A DNA stretch of 64,000 bases, from positions 19,401,892-19,465,891 of the forward strand of contig CM030714.1 in assembly GCA_017979445.1 (NCBI GenBank). Direction: 5' to 3'. Below, piece by piece: positions 1 to 11,848 of the stretch (positions are counted from its first letter, which is position 1; each line of letters opens with the position of its first letter). A program made the position numbers and the translations under genes. The notes beneath the pieces are model-generated. The model was not told where the DNA came from. It did not search any database and worked only from the letters and a program-made list of their open reading frames with translations. Origin of the DNA: Akebia trifoliata (Eukaryota; Streptophyta; Magnoliopsida; Ranunculales; Lardizabalaceae).

Positions 1-625
1 TGATCTACTTGCAGAAATATTGTGGGTTCGAGTAGATCAAACCTTTGTTCTTTGCAAATTTTATTTTTTTTTCTTCATTTCGTATTGTTTTTCTTAAGCT
101 GGAATTAATCGATCAAAACTACGCATAATAACCACCAAATTTGAACTTAGTAACACCTGGAATTGTTCAAACTATGCTGAGGTCTGTTAGTTCTCTACAG
201 ATCACCCTCATTTGTAAAAAGAGATCGAATGTGAGTTTTCAATGTATAGGAGATCAAATGCGAATTTTCGTTCGGTGTTCTCTAATGGTTCTGTGAGTTT
301 TTGAAGGAACAAGAGATCGAATGTCAATTTTCATTCAATGTTCTTCAGTGTTCTCCAATGGCTCTGAGTTTTCGATGAACAACAGATCGAATGTGAGATT
401 TGGTGTTCTTCAGTGAAAATTCTTGATGTTTTTAATTTTGTTAAAAAGAGAAATAAATATGGTGGTTCGTTGGGCTTAGCCCGTCGAATTATTTTGTTGG
501 GCTTCACTTTTTATTTTGTTAAAAGAGAAACAAATCTGGTGGTTCATTGGGCTTAGCCCGTCGAATTATTAGCCTAAATAAACGTGAGACTTGGGCTGCC
601 GAATTTTAGCTTTTTTGAGGTAGTG
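1..625 (-). mobile_element. CACTA-like transposon, terminal region (right end at 625)
   Basis: The segment ends at 621-625 with tagtg. Read on the minus strand this is CACTACCTCAAAAAAG, a CACTA-type terminus. Just inside lie two direct copies of a unit of about 75 bp (about 440-573), each containing gggcttagcccgtcgaatta, as expected of CACTA subterminal repeats. Further in (190-420) are repeats of agatcgaatgtgag. The body lies off the window to the left. No transposase is seen. Confidence 0.5.
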
Positions 626-921
626 GTAAGTAGTTCATGTTTCTACTTATTTTGTATCATATTTTTCTTTCAGGGGAATAAAATGTGGACGAAGTATTGG
701 CTTCTCCATATCATGCATTGGCAGTAGTCCAAAATTCACTCCATTATGATATTTTTAATCAGATTGGATGGTTAGGATTCCGTCCATGTATGAAAATTAT
801 ACCCACAAATCTTTAGAGAGGATCATTAATTGCAGTTAACATTGGTAGGATGAGAATGGATGGGGCATGATAACAATTTCATGAAATTGGACTTAAATTG
901 GTAAAGCAACACACAACCATG

Positions 922-957
<36 letters not shown>

Positions 958-2690
958 AGATTACCTAATTATCTAGACTACATTTAATTCAATGAATGAT
1001 CAAGGAATCAATCAAAGTAATGTGTATACGTGAATATATGCCCCCCCGCCTACTTTCATTTCCAGTCTTGATCGTTACAAGGGGAGCAACCCTCTTGAAA
1101 TATTTCACTGATCATCCCCCCAATCTTCCATTCCTCAGGTAGAACTTTATGTGCCCCAACCCACTTCCCATCATACCCTCCTGATACTATTAAACGAAAC
1201 AACAATGCCCCCATTGAGTTACTTGTGTCCCACATCGCCCAGGTTTTCAGTTCATATTGACGAGGTTCCTTTTCTTTTCAAATACTCTTGTATGTCCTAT
1301 ATGGGTAAGGTTAGCCTGTATATATATATTTTTTTGATTTATGCAATCTTACTTTGTTGTTTCACATGCTGGATATGAAATGCTTTTCCTATCTGAACTG
1401 TGCTTTGTAGAGAGCACTTTCTCCTATTGTAGTTTTTGCTATAAATAGAGGATTATGGAATGTCCTTACTTGTTGATTGAGCACTCATTGACTTCTTAGA
1501 TAGTTGTTATATGTTCTTATAGGGATAAAGTTAAAACATTGGTGCATACTTATGGGAATTCAAGTGTGATAGAGCCCTATTCTATTATTTATGCCCCATC
1601 CATAAAAGTGTTGTCTTGAAATAAAAGGAGGATGATCATTTTACTTTTGGTTCCAACTGTTAAGTTCAATTTCATCATTTTTCAAGTAAGCCCAATGATC
1701 TCATGTTTTATTGATGTAATTGTATGGCATTTAATTGATTTTTAGATCGTCTAATTTAATTTTACTTAGATAAACACTCTTATCTTGCTCAGGTATTTTC
1801 ACATTTGCATAACCTTGACCTTCAATATCATCTAAGGTACTTTCTAATGACTATCTTCAGCTAACAATGAATCTGTTCTTGTCAATTTGCTTTCATCACC
1901 CACTCACCACACTCACATAGAAATGTAGGTTCAAATTTGTATGAGCATGTGGCTTCTTGTTCTAACTCTTAATTTCTTATTTTTTGTTTTGGCAATTTGC
2001 CGAACTCTGTAAATCTGTATTCTTGTATGATCGCTTCATCTTTATTTTATTTTTTATTTTTAGGACTTAATTCAGATGGGAGACCCTAGATCATGTGTCT
2101 CTTCTATTATCAACTACAAAATGGTTAATATTGAGCAAACTTTTATCTGTGAATTATTATTGAACATCTGACAAAGCACAAGATATGGCTCTATGTGTGA
2201 TGAATGTGGTAGGTTAAGGGCAGATAGATATTGATTTGAATCAAAGGGTTGTGATTGTTGAAGTGGATTTTAGCTTCTAAATCTGGATGGAAGGAAGGTT
2301 TGATGGAATCAGATTCTAAATCACACAACTTTTTACCTATTATAAGCTAGCAAAAATAATACTTACTTTGCTCCCTGAAATATCACTCTAATTCTATGGG
2401 TTGGATTAATTTGAGCAGAATTCTTAGTCAAAACAATTTTCTATTGAGACAGATAATCAACAAGAGGGTAAGTATAGATATTATAGAAGAGAATTGTCTG
2501 CTGGTGAGTGTAAATCTATCACTTGTGGCACATCATCATCTCGACTGTTCTTCTACAAAGGGAAGGTTTGGACTTCCAACTCTAACTTCTTTAGAAGTCT
2601 GTTTTGTGTGATTAATGTCTACTCCATTGTGGCTGTCTTTAGGATAAATGGTTATTAATTTTGAAGCATTGTGATTTTTCTTGTAATCAG
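626..2690. other. Gene-free stretch
   Basis: No convincing coding region. The longest open frames are 70-75 codons, of low complexity, with no recognised family. The stretch contains one GA microsatellite (921-960). Otherwise it is AT-rich sequence with no repeat partner that I found in the window. Confidence 0.5.
921..960. repeat. (GA)n microsatellite
   Basis: About 20 GA dinucleotides with a single phase break (gagga) near the middle. Confidence 0.95.
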
Positions 2691-3006
2691 AAAAATCTCA
2701 GCTACAAGTTAAAGCCAAAGCTGCTGACCATGCTTGGAGGCAAGCCAAATTGTTGCTGGGTCCCATGATAATTGGACCTTCTTCCTATGATGCAGCTAAG
2801 TGTCAGCTGATCGTGTAACACCACATGGTGTGCTATCTCATTCTTGGCCACCCATACAAGGAATTTTCTAGCATTGTTTAAGGAGATTCAAGATGGATCA
2901 CCCTGATCAGATGAAAATCAAAGCAACACGACATGTGGTGATGCCATTTTGTTGACATTGCAGATTATTATCACCGTCATCTGATGGACTGATAATGGCT
3001 CTTGAG
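2691..3006 (+). other. Possible unidentified exon pair
   Basis: After an acceptor-like ag at 2690, one frame stays open for about 42 codons (KSQLQVKAKAADHAWRQAK at the start) up to a gt at 2813. A second piece, 2964-3006, is also bounded by ag and gt and reads LLSPSSDGLIMALE. The composition looks protein-like, but I do not recognise the family and the two pieces may be unrelated. It could be a gene fragment carried by a transposon, like those at 6.9-11.6 kb. Confidence 0.2.
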
Positions 3007-3219
3007 GTAAATTCACATGGCTGTTTGTTGATCACATTCTGATTTGAAAGAATGTATATATAGATAAAAGGGGAAAAACCTTAAGTAATTAGAGTAGTGT
3101 ATAGCTTTTCTTTTTATGAGTTTCTAGCTTTAGAAAATAACATCATTTACTAGTTGTTGTGTTGTTGATATGTCCTTACATATGTAGTAATAATAATAAG
3201 ACTAAAAGGAAGAAACTAA

Positions 3220-3511
3220 TGATTTTATGGGGCTGTCGCAAAGCTCATCTGTGCTGCATCAATTTGTAGTCGAAACCTATTAATTTTTTTTTAGTCATAA
3301 ATCTAAGAAAACGACAGCCATAGACAATTGCAAATTGCAGTAGTCATTTTTGCTGACTACTGAAGACAGTCGTTTTTTCCCGACAGTTTTGGTATGTCAC
3401 AAATGAAAGGCAACTCCTTTTAAAACGGCAAAAATCCCGACAGTTAGAACAATAGTATTTTTCAAAAACGACTATCCTGGATAGTCATTTTTTGAGCGTT
3501 ATGACGTAGTG
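3220..3511 (-). mobile_element. CACTA-like right end
   Basis: The terminus reads CACTACGTCATAACGCTC on the minus strand, ending at 3511. The 240 bp inside it contain many short copies, in both orientations, of a gactgtcg/cgacagt motif (for example near 3310, 3365, 3380, 3440 and 3470). This is the subterminal repeat pattern of CACTA elements. No matching left end was found in the window. Confidence 0.45.
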
Positions 3512-3896
3512 GGGGCTTCACGGTATGATTACTTTTCAAAGAAAGTAAAGATTGAAAGGAATTATGATGAAATTCTTTCAGGCCTTCACATTGTGTTTTG
3601 GGATGAATTACTCATAAATATGTTCTTTTCTTTTCTTTTTTTTATATTGAAATTTTGCGATAAAATCATGTCACTCACTACCTCAAAAAAGGTAAAATTC
3701 GCTACTTTTACATCATTAAACTCGGCGGCCCAAGTCTCACGTTTATTTGGGCCGGCCCAATAAGTCTAAGAAATAAATTCGACAGCCCGAGCTCAACGAA
3801 CTACCGAAATTTTATAAATAAATAAATAAAAAAAACTAGTCTGAAAGAGCCCTCGATCCGCGGGGTGCGCGGATTTGCTTTTGACCTTTGAGGTTT

Positions 3897-5521
3897 GGGA
3901 GTCGCTACCTAGTTATTACGGTCTAGGAACTGAACTTGACTCTAAACGGATAAAAAAAATAACTAATCTACTAAAAAATACTAAGTCCGAGGATCACATT
4001 ATGGGGTTGGAAGGTGTTAGGCACCAACCCAGCCTGGCAAATGCCTGTTTATACTTATTCCCAAATAGAATTACATTGCTAAAAAGACCTAATAAAAAAA
4101 ATTAAACATTTACCTTTACGAAGACAACGGTTTTGTTTTCTCAGATCTGCTATAATAGTTCTTCGTACAGCACTCCTCGCTTCATTCTGTCACCAAATTC
4201 GTTTCGGATTTCCAAAGCAAAGTATCTCCTTATGAGTTTTTCTAATTTTTTTTTATGGATTTCTAGGGTGTTTTGGAAGGATTTCTAGGTGTTTTTTGAG
4301 CTAAAGTTGGGGTATAGATGTTAGGTAAGGAGTTGAGGCTTCAAAATCAGGGTTTATGGGAGGCTAAGGGAGCTTTTTGACCTACTTCTCTTAGGATTTT
4401 TTTTTAGATACGAAAATAGGTTGTAGGGACCCCTATGTATAGATTTTTTTAAGTGCTTATTTTGATAGAGTTAGTGTTTAATTATAATTCTTTTAGAAAG
4501 AGTTATTGTTTAATTATAATTGTTTTAGGTAGAGTTATATTTTAATCAGAATTGTTTTAAATAGAGTTATTATTTAATTAGAATTGTTTTAAATAGAGTT
4601 ATTATTTAATTAGAATTCTATTAAGGTTTTGACTTTTAGTCTCACTTGATTGACTTTAAGATTTTAACTTTAGTCTTACTTGATTGACTTTAATATCTTG
4701 ATTTTGGTCTTACTTGATTGACTTTAAGACCTTGATTTTAGTCTTACTTGATTAACTTTAAGATTGACTTTAGTCTTACTTGATTGACTTTAATTTCTTG
4801 ACTTTATAATCTTACTTGATTGACTTTAGTCTTACTTGATTGACTTTTAAGATTTTGACTTTAGTCTTACTTGATTGAATTTAATTTTAATTAGGATTTC
4901 ACTATACATTAATTAATATTTTAATTATTAATTTCAAAATTTTTAATTATTAAAATTGTAAAATTACCGTTTTACCCTCGGAGAGGACTTTTTGTGTTTT
5001 AAGTCGATTTTTGATGTTCTAGGATATTTTAGAATTGATTTTTCGTAAGGAATTCAATGAGAATATTGGTTTGTGTCATTTATGAAATTTTTTGTGCAAA
5101 ATGATCGTGAACTTTATGAAGGGCACTTTCGTAATTTTGTCGAATTTTGTGAAAATTGGCAAAATGATTTATTTAGTTTTGATTTATTATTTTATGTGTT
5201 TGAAAGGGTTTTCCTAAGCGTAATGTAAGCTTTAGGGATGTTTTGATGTTAGGGGTATTTTGATAATTTAGTCATTTTTTACTGATTTTTATCGTGAAGC
5301 TTCTTTTTGTCGGTAAAATGATAATTTCTATGTTTTTGGAGTTATATTTTCCTAGCGTAACATGGTTTCTAAGGTTTTGTTAGTTTGAGATACCTCATCC
5401 GCATTTCTGAAACATATCTAGCAACAAATAAAGCATTGGAATGATCGTCCATCATTGGGAACCGTTGCAATCGGGTTGACGAGTTGATTAATCAGGCGAG
5501 TGCAAACATGGGATGTCTACA
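3897..5521 (-). mobile_element. Tat/Ogre-like LTR, minus orientation
   Basis: On the minus strand the LTR begins TGTAGACATCCC at 5521. Near 3897-3910 it reaches a ggtagcgactccc motif like the one at the 3' end of other LTRs in this window. It shares the ggaaggtgttaggcacc block (about 4010-4026) with the LTRs near 18.6 and 47.4 kb. The inner boundary is uncertain and no clear target duplication was found. It is probably a solo or truncated LTR inserted in the CACTA element. Confidence 0.5.
4460..4895. repeat. Minisatellite inside the LTR
   Basis: Two adjoining tandem arrays. Units around tagagttattatttaatta occupy about 4460-4615. Units of about 30-40 bp around cttacttgattgacttta occupy about 4620-4890, with roughly eight degenerate copies. 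Confidence 0.75.
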
Positions 5522-6866
5522 CAGTAGACCTTCTTCACCATTTTCATTCTCAGCCTCCTCAGCCATCTCAGCGAAGACGAAGTCAGTAGATCGGAACCTC
5601 ACATCGAAGAAGTTTTTCGTTTATGTCACCTTTGGGAAGAAACGAAACCTCACATTCAATCAAAGAAGTTCTCTTCTCAGCCATTTTTACTGATTTTTGA
5701 GTTCGAAGAATTTTCTTCCATTTCAATCGAAATCAAAAATCCCTTTTAATTTGATTCGATAACTTTCACAATCAGGATTTACGATTTCAATCACGATCTC
5801 TCAATCTCCCATTTCAACATCGAACGATCTCTCAATCTCCCATTTCAACACACGAATGATCTCTCAATCGCACATTTCGAATCGATAACTCACTTTGACA
5901 ATGGATTTGTAATCTCTCAGAGCTCAAGTCGAAGAAGAAATCAAAGCTCAAGTCGAAATCCTAAGAACTGAAGCTTACTTATCAGTGCCACAGATCAAAC
6001 CACTCCAAATCGCATCTGTAAGTCTATTTCTCTCAAAAATCGAAAAAAAAAAAACCCTCAAAAACCATTCTAGAATGCTAAATTGAACTTTAATGATCAT
6101 GCTATTCATTTGTTCCGCTGTTCATGTTTGTTCCTCTGTTCATGTGTTGTTTCTTACTATGATTGCTTGAAAGGTTCATGCATGAATCATGAAAATTCAT
6201 AGAATTTGGCTAAGTAACGTCTTTTTTTGCTGAAAACAAATCCATTATAAAACCTACAGGTTTTTAGATAACTAAGCTTTGACATTGAACTCAATTAGAT
6301 TTGTGATGAAGTATGATTTTTTAAACTTAGTATGTTAATGTTAATTTAATTTGTCGGAGTCTACATAAGAAGGAACAATGAAGTATGAACACTACCAGAA
6401 TTTGGATAAAAACATAAACGACTGCTTTTAGTAGACAACAATTTAAGCGTTTGGCAACCAAAAACTTTGGAGTGCAGTCTAATTCAACACTAAGAAGAAT
6501 TAAGATGTTTAAAACAATAAAAATTTAGGATAAATAGTTGAAAAAATGTCCAAATATTTGATAAGGAAATCTTTTCTATGTTCTGATGGTCTACATCACG
6601 ATATAGATTGCGCTATTGAGGGTAGTAACCAATGGTTAATATGGAATTTCTATAGGGATTTTCCAATGTCTAGTTCTCCCATGTACAACACCTTATCCTA
6701 CTATTGAGGCCGATGACTTGAATCCTATTTTACCATTTATGATCTCAGTTTGAGAGGAAAAAAAAAATAGAACTTAGTATGCTGTAACTTTCCCCTGCAA
6801 AAAAATTTGGGTTGATTTTGATTAAGTCACTAACTTGTTTTTTATTTTTGGGTGTTTATATTTCAG
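5522..6866. other. Gene-free interior of the CACTA element
   Basis: 5800-5880 carries two or three degenerate copies of a gatctctcaatctcccattt unit. Reversed, these resemble 190-420, supporting a family relation between the 625 and 3676 ends. At 6390 another CACTA-like left terminus (CACTACCAGAATTTGG) occurs without a visible partner. No supported coding region. Confidence 0.4.
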
Positions 6867-6945
6867 GATGTATCCTAAAAAATAATGTCATTTTCTGATC
6901 ATGGTCCACGGGCTGTTTGCATTCTTTCGTTGGCTAACCTCAAAG
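6867..6945 (+). pseudogene. AHL (AT-hook nuclear localised protein) PPC-domain exon fragment
   Basis: The frame starting at 6885 reads MSFSDHGPRAVCILSLANLK. It closely resembles the strand MSF-x-GPRAVCILSANG at the core of the PPC/DUF296 domain in plant AHL DNA-binding proteins. The segment is bounded by an acceptor (tttcag, ending 6866) and a donor (ggt at 6945-6947). No AT-hook and no further PPC exons were found nearby, so this is an isolated exon relic. The PPC domain normally mediates AHL oligomerisation and partner binding in the nucleus. A lone exon could not do this. The identification rests on about 16 residues. Confidence 0.5.
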
Positions 6946-7055
6946 GTACTCTACCAGTAGCATTCTTTCGTTGTATAATATATTGCTTATTTCATTTAGT
7001 CTTTCCTTTAATTTATTTCTTGAATATTGAATTTTGACATCTTGCATGCCTGAGA

Positions 7056-7863
7056 GCACATTTTACATATCCCAAATGAAGGCCAAAATGCTGTCTAGGA
7101 GAACTCCAATCTATACATCCCCAATCATGATGTTGACAGTTAAAAAGCCAAATAATTGATTAGCCATTCAAAATTGGGCACCGAAGCAAGCTTCTCAACT
7201 AAGTGCTCTGTACTTCAACCAATGGTATTTTTGATCATTTAAGCAAAACACAATCAATGATTTTTCATTGATTGCATTTTAAGTGTTTCATTCTTTTTAT
7301 GTTCTTGCTTTTTCCCCTTTTAGATTGCTTTGATTTGGTAAGATTTACACATTGGTCTTCTATAGTTGTTGTATTGGATCCTTATATATGTTGGGATAAT
7401 TTCTAGTATGCAGCCAACCATTATAGAGCTATAATAGTGATTCTGTTGATACCCTTATCTCTTCCCCAGCACAGTTTACATATTCCAAATGAAGGCCAAA
7501 ATGCTGTTTAGTAGAACTTCACTCCACGTCCCCAATCCTAATTTTCAACAGTTGAAAAGTCAAATTGTTGATTAGCCATTCAAAATTGGATCAGTTCAAA
7601 TTGGCATCGAAGCAAGCTTCCAGCATGAGTGCTCTATACTTTAACCAACGGTACCTTTATTATTTTAGCAAGCACAATCAATGGTTTTTCATTGATTGCA
7701 TCTTTAGCGTTTCGTTTTGTTGATGTTCTCATTTTTTTCCCTTGTAGATTGCTTTGATTTGGTAAGATTCACACGTAGGTCTTCTATAGTTGTTGTCTAG
7801 GATCCTCATTTATGTTGGGATAATTTCTAATATGCAACCAACCTTTATAGGGCTATAATAGTG
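7056..7863. repeat. Direct tandem duplication, period about 0.41 kb
   Basis: 7056-7444 and 7468-7863 are diverged copies of the same sequence. Shared landmarks include aaatgaaggccaaaatgctg, gattagccattcaaaattgg and ttgctttgatttggtaag, in the same order and spacing. The block lies between the AHL and RSH1 fragments and has no coding potential that I can see. Confidence 0.85.
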
Positions 7864-8664
7864 TAAAAAGCATCCATAGTGCTGCTAGTGAAAACTGAAC
7901 TGCAAATGATGAGATGGATGACAAAGATCATCCTAACAACTGCTGTAAGCTATGAAGTTTTTCAGAAAGGTCATAATCAGAAATTGTTTGTATAAGTATA
8001 GAAACCTTAGTCCAAGCAATTCTCCAATAAATTTAGAGATATATGTAAATCAACACAGAAAGGATGGATATAAATTCCAATTTCTGACCCTGTTGTATAA
8101 ATGTTAGTAACGAAATTGTCTATTTTCTATTTTTGATAAAATGGCTGGCCACACTGACATGCTAAACAGTTGCATTAACTACTTTACATGAGGAAGCCAG
8201 TCCTTCAGTCCACATTTATAATAATTAAAAAAAAAGGCCTTATCTTTGGACTGATCATCTCTCATAAGGTAATAGTTTCGAAGGAAGCATCTGGGCTATG
8301 TTGGCCATTACGGTCTAGTGCTAAATTCTGTCTGGAACATCCTTTGTTACTTTTTGAATTACAAAACATGTGTTTGGTTGTGTGAAGGAATAGTGTTTCT
8401 ATTGAGTGTATGGACTTTTGTTGTCTTTTTTCCTTCTATATTGAACCTTCATCTAATTACATTGAGTTCAACTGCATTCAGCTAAGGTTTTCCATATCCG
8501 TGTTTATATGCCAGGGGCATGCAGACATAGTCATGTAAGACCATCACTTCTACAGGTTTGACACTTGGCCTAAAATAGCTTGGGGATGCACTGATTAGCA
8601 CATACACCCATCATTTAAATTCAAAATCTCATTTTTTTTTTTTTGTTACCGCTGCATGTACCAG
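7864..8664. other. Gene-free stretch before the RSH1 exons
   Basis: No HD-domain or earlier synthetase exons of RSH1 were found here. Only short low-complexity open frames are present. Confidence 0.45.
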
Positions 8665-11310
8665 CTTCGTATTATTATAACACCAAAGTCATGTATTGGT
8701 GTTAGACCTTTATGCAGTGCTCAACAGGTGAATCCTTGCCTTCACTGAATTTTTGGGTTATATTCTTGATGCTTTTGGGTTATGTTCTTAATGTTGCATG
8801 ATGTTTAACCAGTTCTCATAATCGTGCTTTATGCAGATCTGCTACCACGTTCTTGGGCTTGTCCACGGAATCTGGAACCCCATTCCTCAATTTGTAATTA
8901 TTTTTTTTTTCTCTGTTTATTTTTTTTTTTATTATCAAGAGTTAAAAATGTTGATTTATTATGTAACAGATGAAGGACTATATTGTAACCCCAAAGCCAA
9001 ATGGCTATCAAAGCCTCCATACCACAGTGATACCATTCCTCTACGAGAGCATGTTTCGGCTCGAAGTTCAGGTGAGTTTATGACTGCCTTTTATTTCTTC
9101 ATGTTTATGTCTAATTCCTTACCTACAATTTGTCTCTCTTTGCCAAAATTTTCTATTGATGCTCAATTTTGAACCAACTGTTTGTCTTTTTTTCTTTTTA
9201 TGCTTTAAAGGTATGATAGTGGGATATATTTTATTTTGGCAGATAAGAACTGAAAAGATGGATCTAATAGCCCAGAGAGGCATTGCTGCTCACTACAGTG
9301 GGAGAGTATGTGTTACTGATTTAGTTCGATAGAGAAATGCAGTTATATTCTGGTCTCAAGCGCATATATTAGGTCACAATAACCAGAGCATGTCCTCATA
9401 CCACAGTGAAAAGTAAGGATACGGGGATAGATAAATCAAGTTATATACTGTTCCAGAGTTGATTAACGGTCCAAGCACATGTACCAAGTATCGGTGTGCT
9501 GTCATGGAGTTTAGAAATGTTATTCAAGCTACCTCTAGTTGTTCTACACTTGAGTAGATACTTCACACTTTACGGCCTTCGTCCATCCCTACTAGCTGGT
9601 GGGTAGCCCTAGATGTTACAATTGACAACCGAATCTTTTTTTCTAGGTGACTGGCCACAACATTACAGGCCTGCTTGTAAATGATATGTCTAATCCTTAA
9701 TTAGTAACTGGGATCAATTCTGCACCTGGTTCAAGGTTCATCCTCTGAGAGTTGAGATAGTGGCTGGTCTAATTAAATTGCCAACGGCAATGCTGAAGTT
9801 GTTAATACTGTTGAACATCTTAATTGGTACATGTGTAATTCATGGTTTATCTCAGAAGTCTTTTGTCTCTTGAAGTAACTATTCATCTGAGGGGTCACTG
9901 CTTCGTTAGCTTTCATAAGTTTTGGGATAACACTTCGATGATGATGATAATGTCTTACCAAGCTCTCTCAAGCAAGTCTGCTTTCCAAAGGCATCAGCAG
10001 TGGATGCAACATGCAAAGATTCGTAGTGCCCGACACAAGATTATGAAAGTAAAGTCTTTCAATCAGGTTTTGGCTTATAATTCTGCCATTGTCTGCTACC
10101 GAAATTATGATGGATTCTGTAAATAACTTTGTTGCTGATGTTGAGGATGAGAGTGACTTGGAAGAAGAGTTCCTGGACTGTTCCAAAGAGTTTGAATCCA
10201 TTTGGAAGAAAATCCTTGTGAATACAAAATTTCCTAATTTGAAGATAGACCATGACGATGCCCTCCATATTCATAATGGTAAAGTTGGAATCCCCAAGGC
10301 CAATGGGAAACATACCAAGAATGTGCAACATATGAGTTTGAAGGCTAATGGAGAGCTGTTGTCACAGGGAAATGGTATTGCCCAGTCGATTTATGCTAAC
10401 ATTCCGATGTACAAGGAAGTCTTGCCCGGTTTGGAGAGCTGGCAAGCTAGCAAGGTTGCCTCTTGGCACAACCACGAAGGCCTCTCAATCCAGTGGTTCT
10501 GTGTTGTATGTATAGATCGTAAAGGTGAACTTCTACTATCATTTGTGATACCAATTATTTGCTTAATTTTGTTATGAGGAAATGTAAGATACCCTTTGGG
10601 TTTTGGCACATGTGCAAGCGCTGGGAGCCTGCATTCAACAGTTCCCAACCTTGGACATGCATAAAAAATTAATTGAAGCATGACTAACCATCCCCTCTCC
10701 GGACTGTTCTATATTTTCTTGATCAACCAAAAAATTCTCTAGTTTTATTGGTTAATATTTTACATAGTAAATCTTTGTGGGATTTTTTATCAAATGGTGA
10801 TAATGTTCCCTGTATGTGCACTGAGGGTACCAAATACCATTGGTGCAGTGCTTGGGACCAATGTCTCTTTTGTCGTGAACATTAAACTTCATGTATTTCC
10901 TGTCTTTTCGGTAACCATCTTAACTGGCTTTCCATTTCAGGCATGTTGGCAGAGGTTACATCAGCATTGACAGCAAAGGAGATCACAATTTGTTCTTGTA
11001 TGGTGAGTGACGTTCGAAATTCTTGCAGAGTTTTTTTAAATGAAACCCTCTTTGCCTAATGTACATTAACATTATTGAATGAGTAGGCAGAGATCGATAG
11101 AAGAAGGGGAATGGGGGTAATTTTTTTTCACATTGCTGGGAGCCTTGACAGTCTGGTACGTAAAACAAGGCCGTCTAAAATGCTCCTTGAATCCTTCTGT
11201 ACTCACAATGATGTAATAAATTGGTTCTTTCTTAGGTAAATTCCAGCTCGCGTGTGGATCTGATCCTTGGCGTCTTGGGTTGGTCTGCTTCTCAGGTCCG
11301 CTTTTGTTAG
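8665..11310 (+). pseudogene. RSH1: RSH1 (RelA/SpoT homologue) 3'-part, spliced fragment
   Basis: Eight exon-like blocks with gt/ag borders match chloroplast RSH1, the plant (p)ppGpp synthetase/hydrolase homologue: 8665-8727 (ends PLCSAQQ), 8837-8893 (ICYHVLGLVHGIWNPIPQ), 8970-9071 (KPNGYQSLHTTVIPFLYES), 9243-9305 (IRTEKMDLIAQRGIAAHYS), 9947-10048 (ALSSKSAFQRHQQW), about 10089-10524 (NIPMYKEVLPGLESWQ near its end), 10941-11002, 11087-11155 and 11236-11310 (VDLILGVLGWS, then stop); the 9243 block completes the synthetase part. The N-terminal HD hydrolase domain, the first part of the synthetase and the whole TGS region (expected between 9305 and 9947) are missing. The reading frame changes between the blocks at 9947 and 10089. 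The ACT-like C-terminal exons look intact. Retained introns show DNA-level copying. It most likely encodes no working enzyme. Confidence 0.88.
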
Positions 11311-11355
11311 CCGTTGTGAAGTTGAATTCAGCATATTGAAGTCGGAGAGAGAGGA

Positions 11356-11598
11356 AAGGATTGGTCAGCTTCTCCTGCTGCGGCTGCTGCAGTTCGGCCA
11401 ACAACAGAGCCTATAGGTGCTGCTCTGCCTACCTCTGGGAAATACGTGCCAAAGTTCCGGCGTGAGAAGACTGAGGGCCCTGGAGGAATGGCCCCAACCC
11501 CTGAACCTTAACGATGGGGCAGACAGGAAGATCATGGTGACAAGTAGCGCAGTGATGAGCTCAAGAGCATCCACCTGGTCATCCAAACGTTGACACAC
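11356..11598 (+). pseudogene. eIF3a-like C-terminal fragment
   Basis: One frame reads KDWSASPAAAAAV, then TSGKYVPKFRREKTEGPGG, a stop (11509-11511), RWGRQEDHGDK, a second stop (11545-11547) and RSDELKSIH. The KYVPKFRRE...PEP-RWG pattern resembles the disordered C-terminal tail of plant translation initiation factor eIF3 subunit a. It starts only 45 bp after the RSH1 stop, so two unrelated gene pieces lie head-to-tail. The identification is from memory of the motif and is tentative. Two in-frame stops make it non-functional. Confidence 0.42.
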
Positions 11599-11848
11599 CT
11601 ATTTTATATATTATTATTATGTTCACCTCGAGCTACTACTAGTCACTGGAGGCAAATCAAACTGCCATATGTAGGATTGAGGCCTGAATGTGTTTTGTGA
11701 TTGGTTGAAATTAGAGGTGTTACTTTTTGGACTTTTAGATTGGGCGAGTTCTAGTTGAGGACCTAATATATATTTTTTTAAAAAGAATACCCTATAGCGA
11801 CGGTCGTCGACCGTAGCTAAAGGCTTAATATATATATATATATATATA

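Noticed and set aside
8831..9172. Single 113-codon gene
   Set aside because: The frame runs through two RSH1 introns (Phe-rich middle); the real exons are 8837-8893 and 8970-9071.
10059..10681. Minus-strand open frames opposite the RSH1 exon
   Set aside because: Shadows of the plus-strand RSH1 coding exon.
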